Shown here: positions 9,602-17,657 of the stretch, in pieces
How the letters are laid out: each line of letters starts with the position of its first letter
Numbering within the stretch: position 1 is the stretch's first letter
Source of the DNA: Flavobacterium sp.
Lineage (GTDB): Bacteria; Bacteroidota; Bacteroidia; Flavobacteriales; Flavobacteriaceae
DNA: 36,312 nt
Assembly: GCA_016714905.1 (NCBI GenBank)
Contig: JADKBW010000026.1
Location: 1-36,312 of the forward strand
Direction of reading: 5' to 3'
Made by a program: the position numbers and the translations under genes
Notes under the pieces: model-generated
What the model saw: the letters and a program-made list of their open reading frames with translations, nothing else
Told to the model about the DNA's origin: nothing
Database searches by the model: none

Positions 9602-10357
9602 TTATTCTTTAATAAGCAGTTTTTGCTTTTCTATTTTATTATTTTTAATAATGGCAACAGTTATCAATACCATTAAATTTGTAAATAATATTGCTGATGA
9701 ACCGATAGTTCTAAAATTTAGACCTCCTTTTTCAAGTGGTTTTGTTAATAAATCTCCAAACGTTGCCCCAAATGGTCGTGTTAAAACAAACGCTAACCAA
9801 AACAATATTATTGATGAAACTTTAAGAAAATAGTGTGCTAAAATTATCAGTAGTAGCAAACTGCCTATTAGTATAGCACCACCAAGAAACCCAAGCCCTG
9901 AATTATCGGCTAAAAAGTCTCCTAAAGCTGTACCTAACGTATTAGAAAATAAGATCGCTATCCAATAAAATGTTTCTCCACGGAATGTATGAATGTCATT
10001 TAGAGAAACTGATTTGTCCGTTTTTTTCCATAGTAGGAATGTTGTTGCCAACAATGCAATTAGAATTAATGAACCTGTGGCATATCCTAAACCTAATGTG
10101 CGGTCCATAAAATCTGACATTGTAGTTCCGGCTGTGCTCGTCGCCAAAATTACCGACCAATATAACAATGGCTTGTAATTTATAGCATACAATTGCATTC
10201 GAAGTGTCACAACAAAAAATCCGATTAAGATTAATGAACTCAATGCGTAACCAATATTTAATGTCATTGAAAATAGATCTCCGGCTGTTTCTCCTAAAGT
10301 AGTAGCGCAAATTTTCATTATCCAAAAAGCCATTGTAATTTCCGGTAACTTTTTCAT
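9602..10357 (-). CDS. DUF347 four-repeat integral membrane protein (COG4705)
   Basis: 251-aa polytopic inner-membrane protein built from four internal repeats of two TM helices each. Repeat signatures: TTLGETAGDLFS (residues 19-30), TAGTTMSDFMDRTLGLGY (75-92), TLGTALGDFLADNSGLGF (140-157), and RPFGATFGDLLT (194-205). Each repeat is preceded by one Trp (W12, W67, W132, W187), the conserved residue of the DUF347 repeat. The Gly/Asp-rich motifs inside the helices suggest an ion or small-solute path, but the function of the family is unknown. It sits 10 nt after the stop of the TonB-type receptor gene and belongs to the string two-component system-receptor-DUF347-PepSY. Confidence 0.82.
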   Translation of the reverse strand: MKKLPEITMAFWIMKICATTLGETAGDLFSMTLNIGYALSSLILIGFFVVTLRMQLYAINYKPLLYWSVILATSTAGTTMSDFMDRTLGLGYATGSLILIALLATTFLLWKKTDKSVSLNDIHTFRGETFYWIAILFSNTLGTALGDFLADNSGLGFLGGAILIGSLLLLIILAHYFLKVSSIILFWLAFVLTRPFGATFGDLLTKPLEKGGLNFRTIGSSAILFTNLMVLITVAIIKNNKIEKQKLLIKE

Positions 10358-10367
10358 TTGATTTAAT

Positions 10368-12778
10368 TTAAAATTTATAGTTGTAACCCAATCTAATTAC
10401 TTGTGTTTCGTAGTAATCATTGCTAGTATATCTAAATTCTTGGCCTTGAATTTCTTTTTTGATTACCAAAGTATTTAGTATATCGGTTGCATTTATGAAG
10501 AGTTCTCCTTTTCCGTTTTGAATCGATTTTTTTATTCCTAAATCAATCGAAAAGCGCGATTTTATTTTGCCTTGCGGAATAATATCAGGCGCCAAATATA
10601 TTGCCGTTACTTGTGCATCAACTTTCTTGGTTAGGTGCAATGTATTGTTCCACTTTATGTTTCCAGAAAAAACATCTTGTTTCTCTGCCGAAAAGCTATT
10701 GCGCTGAGGATATAAATTTTGTACAGTAAATGCACCAATTTGATTGTAATAGGCATTAAGATTGAGATTGGAAGAATACCATTTTACAATATCCTGTGAA
10801 ATAACCATTTCAACACCTGTATTTGAACTTTTATTTACGTTTTGAAAGATCGCGTAAATTAAATTACTATTAGGAACTGTAGATGCAATTCTTGTTATAG
10901 TTGCATTGGCAAAGCGATGGTATATTGCTGAATATAAATAGCCTTTTTTTAAGTTTCTTTTGAAACCTAATTCAACTAAATTCGTGAATTGTGGTCTTAA
11001 TCCAGGATTACCTACTTTGATAATTTCAGCATCGTCGTACTTTGGAAATATTCGAATATCTACTTCGTTTGGTCTGTCAATTCTGCGGTTGTAAAATAAT
11101 GATAGTTTGTTATCATCATTGATTTTATAAGCAAAACGCAGGTTGGGAAATGGTTCGAAATAGGAGTAGCCATCAGTTCTATAAGTTGGATGGTTTAGAT
11201 TTACTTCATATTCTAAATCTAAATATTCTAGGCGCACTCCAAATTCGGCTTCAATTTTATTGGTTTCATAAATGTAGTTTCCATAAACGGCTGGAATGAT
11301 CTCTTCATACGTAGCTTTACCACCTGCACTAGCATCTAAAGGTGAATTAGTTCCTGGAAAGAATTGCATGTTCGTTGGAATAATTCGGTTACGAAATTTA
11401 AAACCTGTTTCAATACGACCGTATTTTAATGGCTTTATGTAATCTATATTGAAGTCTATCACACTTTCATCAGATAGCAGTTTGAAAGCATCTTTACTGG
11501 TTGAAGTTGGCAAAATATTATCGAAGAAATATTTTTCATCTTCTCTGTGAAAGGTATAGTTGAAACCTATATTCAATAAATGTCCGGCTTGTTTGAATTT
11601 ATGTTGATAGGCAGCAGTTCCCATCACTGTAGTTTTTAATTCATCTTCTAAAAATTGCCAAAGTCGCAATCGTTCGGAATAGTCTGCATTAAAAAAAGGT
11701 TGGTCGCCATTATCTATAATTTTTTCTGAACCAAATAAACCCGAAACGGTTAGCATATTGTAATCATCAATATTCCAATCAATTCCCGATTTAATTGTTG
11801 TAAAATGGGTGTTTCGGTTTCTTTTTAATTGTTGGTTAATTATTGTGCCGTCATTGTACGTTCGTGTTACAAATTCATTCTTATTTAGGGTTTCTGTGTA
11901 TAGATAATCGCCTTGAAAAAACGCATTAATTTTATTTTTTCGATAATTGAGTGATAGCGTAGGATTGATTTTTGGTGTTAGTGAATATTGTGGTCTTATT
12001 GTAGGCAAATTTTCTTTTCGTTCCCACAAAGCACCTAAACCCGACGTAAAACCCACTTTGCCATTGAAGCCTTCTTTTTATTTTTTTTGTAGATGATATT
12101 GATAATTCCAGCATTACCATTGGCATCGTGTTTGGCTGATGGATTGTTAATGATTTCGATTTTATCTATTGCTGATGCTGGGATATTATCTAAACCGGAT
12201 TGATTTCCAAAACCAGTTAAAGCAGTTTGTTTACCGTCTATTAACACAGTCACTTTATCATTGCCTCTAATTTGTACTTTTCCGTCTTGAACAGTAAGAC
12301 CAGGTAAATTTTGCATTGATTGTAAAACAGAGCCGCCACTTTGACTGATATTATCAGCCATAGAAAACGTTTTCTTATCCATTTTCTCGCTGACAGTATT
12401 TGTTTTAGAAACCACTACCACTTCTTGTAAGGTTGTAGCATCTTCTTCCAGTTCGATAGTTCCTTGATCTAAAAATTCGGAAAGTGAACCAACATAAACT
12501 GATTGAGTCTTGGTTTTGTAACCAATAAATGAGAATTCTAAAACATAATTTCCAGATTTGATATTGGCCAGTGAAAAACGACCTTCTTCATTGGTTATGG
12601 TTCCGGCAATTAAAGTAGCGTCTTTTGAAGTTTTTAAAACCACATTTACAAATGGTAAAGCCAACTTTGTAGATTTGTCTTTGGTGCTACCAGATAGTGT
12701 TACTGACTTATTTTGTGCTGTTAAATTTGTTAAATATAAAAGTAGGATTGTTACTAATAGAACGTTTTTTATTCGCAT
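10368..12778 (-). pseudogene. TonB-dependent receptor-type outer-membrane beta-barrel protein, frameshifted
   Basis: Outer-membrane protein of about 803 aa when repaired. Order: signal peptide (residues 1-21, ending LTAQ), carboxypeptidase-regulatory-like beta-sandwich (about 25-110, with GRFSLANIKSGNYVLEFSFIGY), plug domain (about 115-230, NLPGLTVQDGKVQIRG and IEIINNPSAKHDANG), then a C-terminal barrel of the OMP_b-brl_3 type ending in the aromatic residue of LGYNYKF. The frame breaks in adjacent A/T homopolymers at 12075-12088; one added base restores KKNKKEGFNGKVGFTSGLG. The substrate is unknown; no SusD partner is present, which argues against a glycan-uptake pair. It follows a histidine kinase gene by 64 nt and has a promoter-like TATTTTTG of its own. 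Confidence 0.85.
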
Positions 12779-12806
12779 TATACTTTTTTCTTTTAATTTT
12801 ATTGGA

Positions 12807-12814
12807 CAAAAATA
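12807..12814 (-). promoter_or_regulatory. Bacteroidota -7 promoter element (TATTTTTG)
   Basis: On the minus strand TATTTTTG matches the TAnnTTTG consensus of the Bacteroidota primary sigma factor and lies about 29 nt upstream of the receptor ATG. No clear TTG -33 box is seen. It would allow the receptor to be transcribed separately from the kinase gene. Confidence 0.4.
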
Positions 12815-12842
12815 TAACTGGAAATTGAAGAAATTCTGAATT

Positions 12843-14111
12843 TTAAAATACTATTTCAAAAGTGTGCATTCTGTTTGCAAAATGATAATTAATTCTCCAA
12901 TGGTTTGTATCAACTATTTTTTTAATAATGGATAGTCCTAAACCATTTCCTTGCGAAGATGGATTGGATTTAGAAAAACGCTCAAACATTTTTTCAGTCT
13001 GCAATTGTAAAAGTATTCCTGTGTTTGAGAATGATAAGCTATTATTATTCAGTTTAACGATAATTTGACCGTTTAGCTCATTATGATTTATAGTGTTTAA
13101 AAATAGATTGCTTATTAGCATTTCTGCCAAAAAATGATTTGAATTCACTACAACCTCATCTGATAATTCTGTTGAAATACTTATTTTTTTTGAAAGTGCT
13201 TGTTCGCTAAAAAATGATAGTTGATTATTGATAATTTCACTTAATTTTATTTTCTCAATTTCATGGTATGAATTGCTATCAATTTTTGATAACACCAATA
13301 AATTCTTATTCAGTTTAACCAATCTCGAAGTAGTATTGTTTAAATCATCAATCAATTTGAACTGTTCTGAGTTTAGGTCTTTTCTTTGTAAAATATTCTC
13401 TAGTTTACCTTTAAAAATTGCAATAGGTGTTTGCAATTCATGCGCCGCATTTTCTATAAATTCTCTCTGACTTTTATATATTGAAGTATTTCGTTCTATC
13501 AAATTATTTATGGAATGATTAAGCCTACTAAACTCCTCAATATCACTAATATTTAATTTTAGAATTGAATTTTTATCAATTTCAAACTTTTCAATTTGCT
13601 GCAATGTTTCGTAAAATGGTTTCCACAGTGTTAGAGATAATCTTTTGGTAATAATGAAAAGTCCAATTAATAGTATAATGAGAATTATGGTAAAAACTCC
13701 CATAATGCTTATGGCTAGTTCTGAATTATCAACAAGGTTAATTCTTGCAGAGAATGTATAAGGTTTTTTATTTATACTTATGGGCGCTTTGAGAACACGA
13801 TATGGTTCATTTTCTTTTACTAGATTGTGATAAAAACTTTGGTTAAACAAAGTATCCTTTGAAATAGTGTGCTGAAAATTTTCAATTTGTAAATCACTGC
13901 TTAATTTATTGAAAATTGCAATTTCATTCTCCTTAAGTTGTGGCAAATAAAAGTTTACAAACTCTTCTTTTTTTACCACAAGGGCTTCATCCGTTTCATG
14001 TAAATAGAGCCACTGCGTGATGAAAAAGAACAGTGGCACCCCGAAAAGCATTACTCCAAGAGAGAATACCATGTAGTATTTGAGTGTTTTTTGAAGTAGT
14101 TTTTTATTCAT
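12843..14111 (-). CDS. Membrane sensor histidine kinase
   Basis: 422-aa two-component sensor. TM1 at about residues 13-36, an extracytoplasmic sensor segment of about 95 residues, TM2 at about 134-155, then a linker and a HisKA domain with phospho-accepting H224 in AAHELQTP. HATPase_c motifs follow: N-box around NLFLNTINHNE, F-box FERFSKSN, and G2 box GNGLGLSI. The start chosen is ATG 14109-14111 (MNKKLLQK), which overlaps the regulator stop codon (ATGAATAA). The longer in-frame start at 14135 would add eight residues and deepen the overlap. It is paired with the OmpR-type regulator immediately upstream. The ligand is unknown; the neighbouring receptor, DUF347 and PepSY genes are its likely targets (inference). 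Confidence 0.92.
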   Translation of the reverse strand: MNKKLLQKTLKYYMVFSLGVMLFGVPLFFFITQWLYLHETDEALVVKKEEFVNFYLPQLKENEIAIFNKLSSDLQIENFQHTISKDTLFNQSFYHNLVKENEPYRVLKAPISINKKPYTFSARINLVDNSELAISIMGVFTIILIILLIGLFIITKRLSLTLWKPFYETLQQIEKFEIDKNSILKLNISDIEEFSRLNHSINNLIERNTSIYKSQREFIENAAHELQTPIAIFKGKLENILQRKDLNSEQFKLIDDLNNTTSRLVKLNKNLLVLSKIDSNSYHEIEKIKLSEIINNQLSFFSEQALSKKISISTELSDEVVVNSNHFLAEMLISNLFLNTINHNELNGQIIVKLNNNSLSFSNTGILLQLQTEKMFERFSKSNPSSQGNGLGLSIIKKIVDTNHWRINYHFANRMHTFEIVF

Positions 14112-14781
14112 CTTGCCATTTATAACCTGTTCCATACACTGATTTTAGGTAATCGGCTGCGCCCATTTCTTTGAGCTTTTTTTTCATGTTTTTTATATGA
14201 GCATAAACAAAATCATGGTTGTCTAACATATCCGCCATGTCGCCAGATAAATGTTCTGCAATGGCACTTTTGGATAAAACCTTATTTTTATTACCAATCA
14301 AAAACAGTAATAAATCCATTTCTTTTTTGGTGAATTCAATTTTGTTGCCTTTAATTTTGACCGACTTGCTTATTGTATCTATTTCAATTTCATTAAAAGA
14401 GATTACATTGTTTCCGTTGAATTGTTTTCGTCTAACCAATGCTTGAATTCTAACTAATAATTCCGACAAATGAAATGGTTTTGTTAGATAATCATCAGCA
14501 CCAAGTGTCAAACCTTCAATCTTAGTTTCTAAAGTGTCTTTGGCGGATATGATAATCACACCATCCGTTTTATTTTGACTTTTGAGTATTTGTAAAATTT
14601 TAAATCCATCACCATCTGTCAACATTAAATCTAAAAGAATACAATCGTAGGAATGTAAATCTATTTTCTCTATTGCTATTTTTAGTGTACTTGCTGATTC
14701 ACAAACAAAATCATTACTACTCAAGTAGTTTTTGATACTATTTGCAATTTCGATTTCGTCTTCAATTATTAAAATTTTCAT
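14104..14781 (-). CDS. OmpR/PhoB-family response regulator
   Basis: 225-aa DNA-binding regulator. The receiver domain (residues 1-115) has the acidic pair D8/E9, phospho-acceptor D51 in LLDLML, S79 and K101 in YLTKPF. The C-terminal winged helix (about 125-223) carries the EFTKKEMDLLLFL helix, recognition region HDFVYAHIKNMKKKL and the terminal hairpin SVYGTGYKW. All receiver residues needed for phosphorylation are present. It is the first gene of the regulator-kinase pair and overlaps the kinase start. The following receptor, DUF347 and PepSY-like genes in the same direction suggest a response to an envelope or ion stress. Confidence 0.93.
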   Translation of the reverse strand: MKILIIEDEIEIANSIKNYLSSNDFVCESASTLKIAIEKIDLHSYDCILLDLMLTDGDGFKILQILKSQNKTDGVIIISAKDTLETKIEGLTLGADDYLTKPFHLSELLVRIQALVRRKQFNGNNVISFNEIEIDTISKSVKIKGNKIEFTKKEMDLLLFLIGNKNKVLSKSAIAEHLSGDMADMLDNHDFVYAHIKNMKKKLKEMGAADYLKSVYGTGYKWQDE

Positions 14782-14844
14782 GTTGCAAAGAAACTAATCA
14801 AATTTTGAATATAAATTGAATTTTGTCAATAATTCAACCTAACA

Positions 14845-14911
14845 TCAAACTAGCTGCGCTAAATGTTCCTGTAGACGCTTTACAAATACCTCCCGAAATT
14901 GCGGATTTCTA
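14845..14911 (-). other. Short coding-like remnant ending in a stop codon
   Basis: The minus strand reads as a peptide NPQFREVFVKRLQEHLAQLV followed by TGA (14845-14847), with no start and with stops just upstream. The charged, helix-like composition looks like the end of a protein rather than random A+T-rich DNA. It lies between the accessory-cassette terminator and the response-regulator gene. It may be a gene remnant or a copy of an interspersed repeat; I do not recognise a family. Confidence 0.3.
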
Positions 14912-14921
14912 TTAAAATGAA

Positions 14922-14953
14922 ACTAAAAAAGCCCGGTTTCACAACCGAGCTTT
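14922..14953 (-). terminator. Intrinsic terminator of the accessory cassette
   Basis: On the minus strand AAAGCTCGGTT and AACCGGGCTTT form an 11-bp stem (one G-U pair) followed by a T run. It stands about 37 nt after the last stop codon (14991) of the five-gene cassette. A closely related hairpin occurs at 19085-19110. Confidence 0.75.
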
Positions 14954-14990
14954 CACATCTACCTCCAAAGTCACCACAAGTCAAGTCAAA

Positions 14991-15170
14991 TTATTTTTTG
15001 CGCTTCTTCAATATCCATTTCAGTAGCCACGAAATCGTAAAACTCACTGCGGCACCAATTGCTGCCAATACCACCGTCCGCAAAACATCAGCCGAGTGGA
15101 TATTAGGAACAATACTCAAAAATGTACCGCCAGCCGTGCCTACTTTTACAGATAAACTCGTGTGCATCAT
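14991..15170 (-). CDS. 59-aa single-TM protein of the accessory cassette
   Basis: A small frame running from ATG 15168-15170 to TAA 14991-14993. The product starts MMHTSLSVKVGTAGGTF, has one hydrophobic helix near residues 30-53 (VVLAAIGAAVSFTISWLLKW) and ends in a basic tail, KKRKK. This topology (short N-terminal part, one TM, strongly positive C-terminus) resembles small phage holins or other minimal membrane proteins, but no family is recognised. It begins two bases after the stop of the 77-aa membrane protein and is followed by an intrinsic terminator, so it is the last gene of the five-gene operon. Tight spacing, a complete frame and hydrophobic pattern support it as real. Confidence 0.65.
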   Translation of the reverse strand: MMHTSLSVKVGTAGGTFLSIVPNIHSADVLRTVVLAAIGAAVSFTISWLLKWILKKRKK

Positions 15171-15172
15171 GG

Positions 15173-15406
15173 TTAAGGTTGGTTATCAGAGGCTTCGTTG
15201 AGGTTTTGTTCTGTTGTCAATTGGCTCACAGCAGTCATTACACCACCGGCAACAGCCAAATATCCTGCTGCAGTACTCACCACAAGAGGTAAGGCAATCG
15301 GAGCCGCCAATATCGTTCCGCCAACAGTTGCGAGGATCAAACCAATGTTGCGCAGCACTTTAAAAAATTTCGGGGTCGGCGCTTTCACGCGTTGTACTAA
15401 GTTCAT
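15173..15406 (-). CDS. 77-aa holin-like membrane protein of the accessory cassette
   Basis: Small protein starting MNLVQRVKAPTPKFFKVLR (basic, amphipathic N-terminus). It has two hydrophobic stretches (IGLILATVGGTILAAPIALP and STAAGYLAVAGGVMTAVSQ, about residues 21-64) and a polar tail. The two-TM, Gly/Ala-rich layout is holin-like. Similar short proteins are familiar to me from flavobacterial genomes, where they go with DUF5675 genes, but no function is established. The ATG at 15404-15406 is used in preference to the upstream TTG two codons before it. It lies 29 nt after the IGG-repeat lipoprotein stop and two bases before the 59-aa gene. Confidence 0.7.
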   Translation of the reverse strand: MNLVQRVKAPTPKFFKVLRNIGLILATVGGTILAAPIALPLVVSTAAGYLAVAGGVMTAVSQLTTEQNLNEASDNQP

Positions 15407-15435
15407 GATCAATTTTCTTTAAGAGGTTATAATTC

Positions 15436-16029
15436 TTAAATACACAACGATCGTGGTGTACTATTTCCACCAATGGGTATTTCATTGGGCAATTTTTCGT
15501 TCAATGCTCTTGGCACCATGCTGCCTTGACCACCAATATCCGCAAAAGCTCTATTTGCCGTCTGGTTACCGCCTATTTCCGATAATTTTCGTGGGCAACT
15601 TTGCCCTCCAATATCAGTCAAATTCCGAGGAATAGCACTACCAACACAATTGCCGCCAATAGCAATTAATCTGCGTGAAGTTTCATTACCTCCAATGTCA
15701 GTGGCACTTCTTGGTACTGCTTGACCACCTCCAATAGTAAGCGTGCGTCTTTCTTGACCAGCTGTTCCACCGCCAATGCAAAGACTTTTATAGTCTATTT
15801 CAGAATTGGTTCCCAATTCCTCTAACTGCTTTTGTGTTTCCACTTCAACAGGAACTGTAATGGCTTTCGTGTCCAAAACACTTTCATAGTTGGTTGTCGG
15901 AGTTACTGCAGGGGCAGTTTCATTCTTACAACTAGTAACGCCAAAGGATACTAAACATACGAGCATCAATAGCGCGATTCCTTTTGCAAATAATGCGGTT
16001 TGAGCTTTCGCTCCAAAAATATTTTTCAT
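15436..16029 (-). CDS. Lipoprotein with eight IGG-x-PR repeats
   Basis: 197-aa exported protein. Signal peptide with a hydrophobic core at residues 18-33 and lipobox VTSC, so C34 should be lipidated. A linker (residues 35-84) leads to a repeat region covering the whole second half. Eight units each begin with Ile-Gly-Gly, spaced 12-21 residues, with the shared pattern IGG(N/Q/G)-x(2-6)-(P)R-x-(L/A). Examples are IGGQSCPRKLSE, IGGGQAVPRSATD and the terminal IGGNSTPRSLCI. Cysteines occur in several units. I recognise no family. The repeats could be a surface structural element or repeated processing sites, but that is speculation. It sits between the DUF5675 gene (11 nt upstream) and two small membrane-protein genes. 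Confidence 0.75.
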   Translation of the reverse strand: MKNIFGAKAQTALFAKGIALLMLVCLVSFGVTSCKNETAPAVTPTTNYESVLDTKAITVPVEVETQKQLEELGTNSEIDYKSLCIGGGTAGQERRTLTIGGGQAVPRSATDIGGNETSRRLIAIGGNCVGSAIPRNLTDIGGQSCPRKLSEIGGNQTANRAFADIGGQGSMVPRALNEKLPNEIPIGGNSTPRSLCI

Positions 16030-16040
16030 GATAATTCAAT

Positions 16041-16436
16041 TTAAGATTGTACAATAATTTTTACTTTTTCGGTGCTATCTAAAGCGCAATACACCAAGCT
16101 TTTAAGCTTTGTAAATGCCTTCCGAGATTGAAGACCTAATCCTGGTCCACTCAACTTCGTTACAGGCGCAATACAGCCATTCAATTCTTGCAAAGCATTG
16201 TTGGCAGGGTGCATCAGAATCAAGCTTCTGTTTTTTACTGCAACCAATTCCAAATGCCATCCAAACTTTCGGCTGTACCGCTTTCTTAAAAAATATTCCC
16301 CTTCCGGAATGCAGGAAATTCTCCTTTCGTTTTGCTTCCAGGGCAATTCAATTGCATAACAAATGAACTTACCTTCACATGTGATCTTTCCGTTGGTTCC
16401 GTCGGGGAAATACTTTCTAGTTAGTTGGAGAACCAT
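16041..16436 (-). CDS. DUF5675-family protein, possible L,D-transpeptidase-like domain
   Basis: 131-aa protein without signal peptide or TM. Features of DUF5675: start LQLTRKYFPDGTNGKI, the CIPEGEYFLRKRYSRKFG segment, and the conserved block LILMHPANNALQELNGCIAP (residues about 73-92). The arrangement of a His followed some 14 residues later by N-G-C-I resembles the HG...S(H/N)GC(I/V)R active site of YkuD-type L,D-transpeptidases. A cysteine-based cell-wall activity is therefore conceivable, though unproven. Families of this kind occur in phages and bacterial accessory loci. It starts one base after the stop of the 251-aa gene and is followed closely by the IGG-repeat lipoprotein, all on the minus strand. 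Confidence 0.75.
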   Translation of the reverse strand: MVLQLTRKYFPDGTNGKITCEGKFICYAIELPWKQNERRISCIPEGEYFLRKRYSRKFGWHLELVAVKNRSLILMHPANNALQELNGCIAPVTKLSGPGLGLQSRKAFTKLKSLVYCALDSTEKVKIIVQS

Positions 16437-16437
16437 C

Positions 16438-17193
16438 TTACACGCCGCTCACTTGCACGATTGCCAGTGGGTTGTAGGCACCGTTTTTCAACGAGTACAT
16501 TTGTCCGTTTACCTCTTGGTAAAACTCAATACCCAATGCCAAAAACAAAGGTTTGGTGCTTGCAGCCGTTACGTTGTGCACATGATTTACAGCCGCCGTA
16601 AGCGTTGCATCCCATGGTAAAATCGCAGTTTCTGCCGACGCCACCAAAAAATCTTCAGCTTCAAAATCAACTTCAGCTCCCGCCGAAATCACTTTGTAAT
16701 GCGTCGTGCCCGATGGCGCCGCAATCATGTTCGTCGGAACAAATGGGTCCATGTCCATCGTGATTTTCCCTTGTGGCCGGTCGATAGCACCTACAAATGG
16801 TGCATATAAACTTGTGCCCAGTTTCCCACGAATATTAAACTCAAAACCAGCAAGCAATTCCGCTTCCCCATCAATCACATTTCGCAAACCACGTTGGTTT
16901 ACCAAATCCGCCTGAATCACTTTCACCATCGCTTGGGTTAGTCTGCTCACCATTCTACCATCCGCAGAATTAATGAGCAAAGCTCTCATAGCAGTGCGCA
17001 AAGTTTTCCCTGCCTTTCCAGCTCTTCCAAACTCAGCACCGTTCTCACGCGTTCGCTGAAACGCAGGATCGTTTTTAATTCGGCTTGCTTCAACGCCACC
17101 TTTTTCTCTGGCCAAATGGCCGTCCTGGGTTTTGTAAAAGGTAATGTCCCCGATGGTCCCTTTCAATTTAATTATGCCTTTCTGTCTTGCCAT
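16438..17193 (-). CDS. Unrecognised 251-aa protein, first gene of the accessory cassette
   Basis: Soluble-looking protein starting MARQKGIIKLKGTIGDITFY. The N-terminal ~75 residues are basic and Gly-rich (GTIGDITFYK, RTRENGAEFGRAGKAGKTLR). A helical middle (RALLINSADGRMVSRLTQAM) follows, and the second half has a beta-rich composition (KITMDMDPFVPTN, TTHYKVISAGAEVDFEAEDF, AVNHVHNV). No signal peptide or TM segment. The N-terminal style resembles DUF6266-like Bacteroidota proteins, but I cannot assign it to that family. G+C content appears higher than in the flanking DNA. Tight linkage to the DUF5675 gene (1 nt) implies a joint role. A virion-like or secreted structural subunit is one possibility, without direct evidence. 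Confidence 0.65.
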   Translation of the reverse strand: MARQKGIIKLKGTIGDITFYKTQDGHLAREKGGVEASRIKNDPAFQRTRENGAEFGRAGKAGKTLRTAMRALLINSADGRMVSRLTQAMVKVIQADLVNQRGLRNVIDGEAELLAGFEFNIRGKLGTSLYAPFVGAIDRPQGKITMDMDPFVPTNMIAAPSGTTHYKVISAGAEVDFEAEDFLVASAETAILPWDATLTAAVNHVHNVTAASTKPLFLALGIEFYQEVNGQMYSLKNGAYNPLAIVQVSGV

Positions 17194-17442
17194 AATTTCT
17201 AAAATTTCAATTAATACTCCTTTTCATACTCACTTCATTTCGATAATCGTTGCAACTTCTCTTCGAAAGATTAGAGCAAATATTTCCCCTCCGAAAGACA
17301 ATTCAAAACCACCCTAATACAAACCATCTATAAACATCCAATAACATCTACCTCATTTTAGAATATGTAAGAATTTTGGCTAAATTTGCTACACAGATGA
17401 AGTACACCAAAGCCTAGTCAAAGGCATGGATAGTGTATGAAA
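17194..17442. promoter_or_regulatory. Divergent intergenic region with TAAATTTG -7 element
   Basis: This gap separates the minus-strand cassette from the plus-strand small broken gene, so it should hold both promoters. On the plus strand TAAATTTG (17381-17388) fits the TAnnTTTG consensus, with only a weak T-rich -33 region 21 nt before it. I see no good match for the minus-strand operon promoter. Confidence 0.4.
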
Positions 17443-17657
17443 ATGAGTAAAAGTGATATCGAATAGTACTAGAGTATGTATCTATCCAAAAGATGTGCAG
17501 CGTATTACAGGAAAAAGGTATTTACAAGCAAGATTGTATTTGATAAAGATCAAAAAGCATTTCAATAAAAGAACCGCATCATTTAGTTTCAATTGAAGAA
17601 TTTTGCGAGTATACTGGTTTACAAATAGAACATGTAGTTCGTTGTATTGTTGGATGA
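17443..17657 (+). pseudogene. Broken small gene of a flavobacterial DNA-binding-like family
   Basis: Two frames join into one small protein. One reads IYPKDVQRITGKRYLQARLY and goes on LIKIKKHFNK. The next frame continues EPHHLVSIEEFCEYTGLQIE and ends HVVRCIVG with stop 17655-17657. The break is at the four-A run 17567-17570, where removal of one A joins NK to EPHH. The start is uncertain: ATG 17443 (MSKSDIE) requires another indel near 17464, while GTG 17453 is already in frame with IYPKDV. The repaired product is about 70 aa. I recall similar short proteins (YPKDVxxITGKS...LVSIEEFxxYTGL) in flavobacteria and think they are HTH-like, but the family has no name I can give. A TAAATTTG promoter element lies 55 nt upstream of the ATG. 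Confidence 0.6.

Noticed and set aside
9996..10325. 109-codon minus-strand frame inside the DUF347 gene
   Set aside because: Alternate-frame shadow of a clear four-repeat membrane protein.
14991..17193. Intact prophage
   Set aside because: No terminase, portal, capsid, tail, integrase or replication genes are visible; only a few phage-like small genes.
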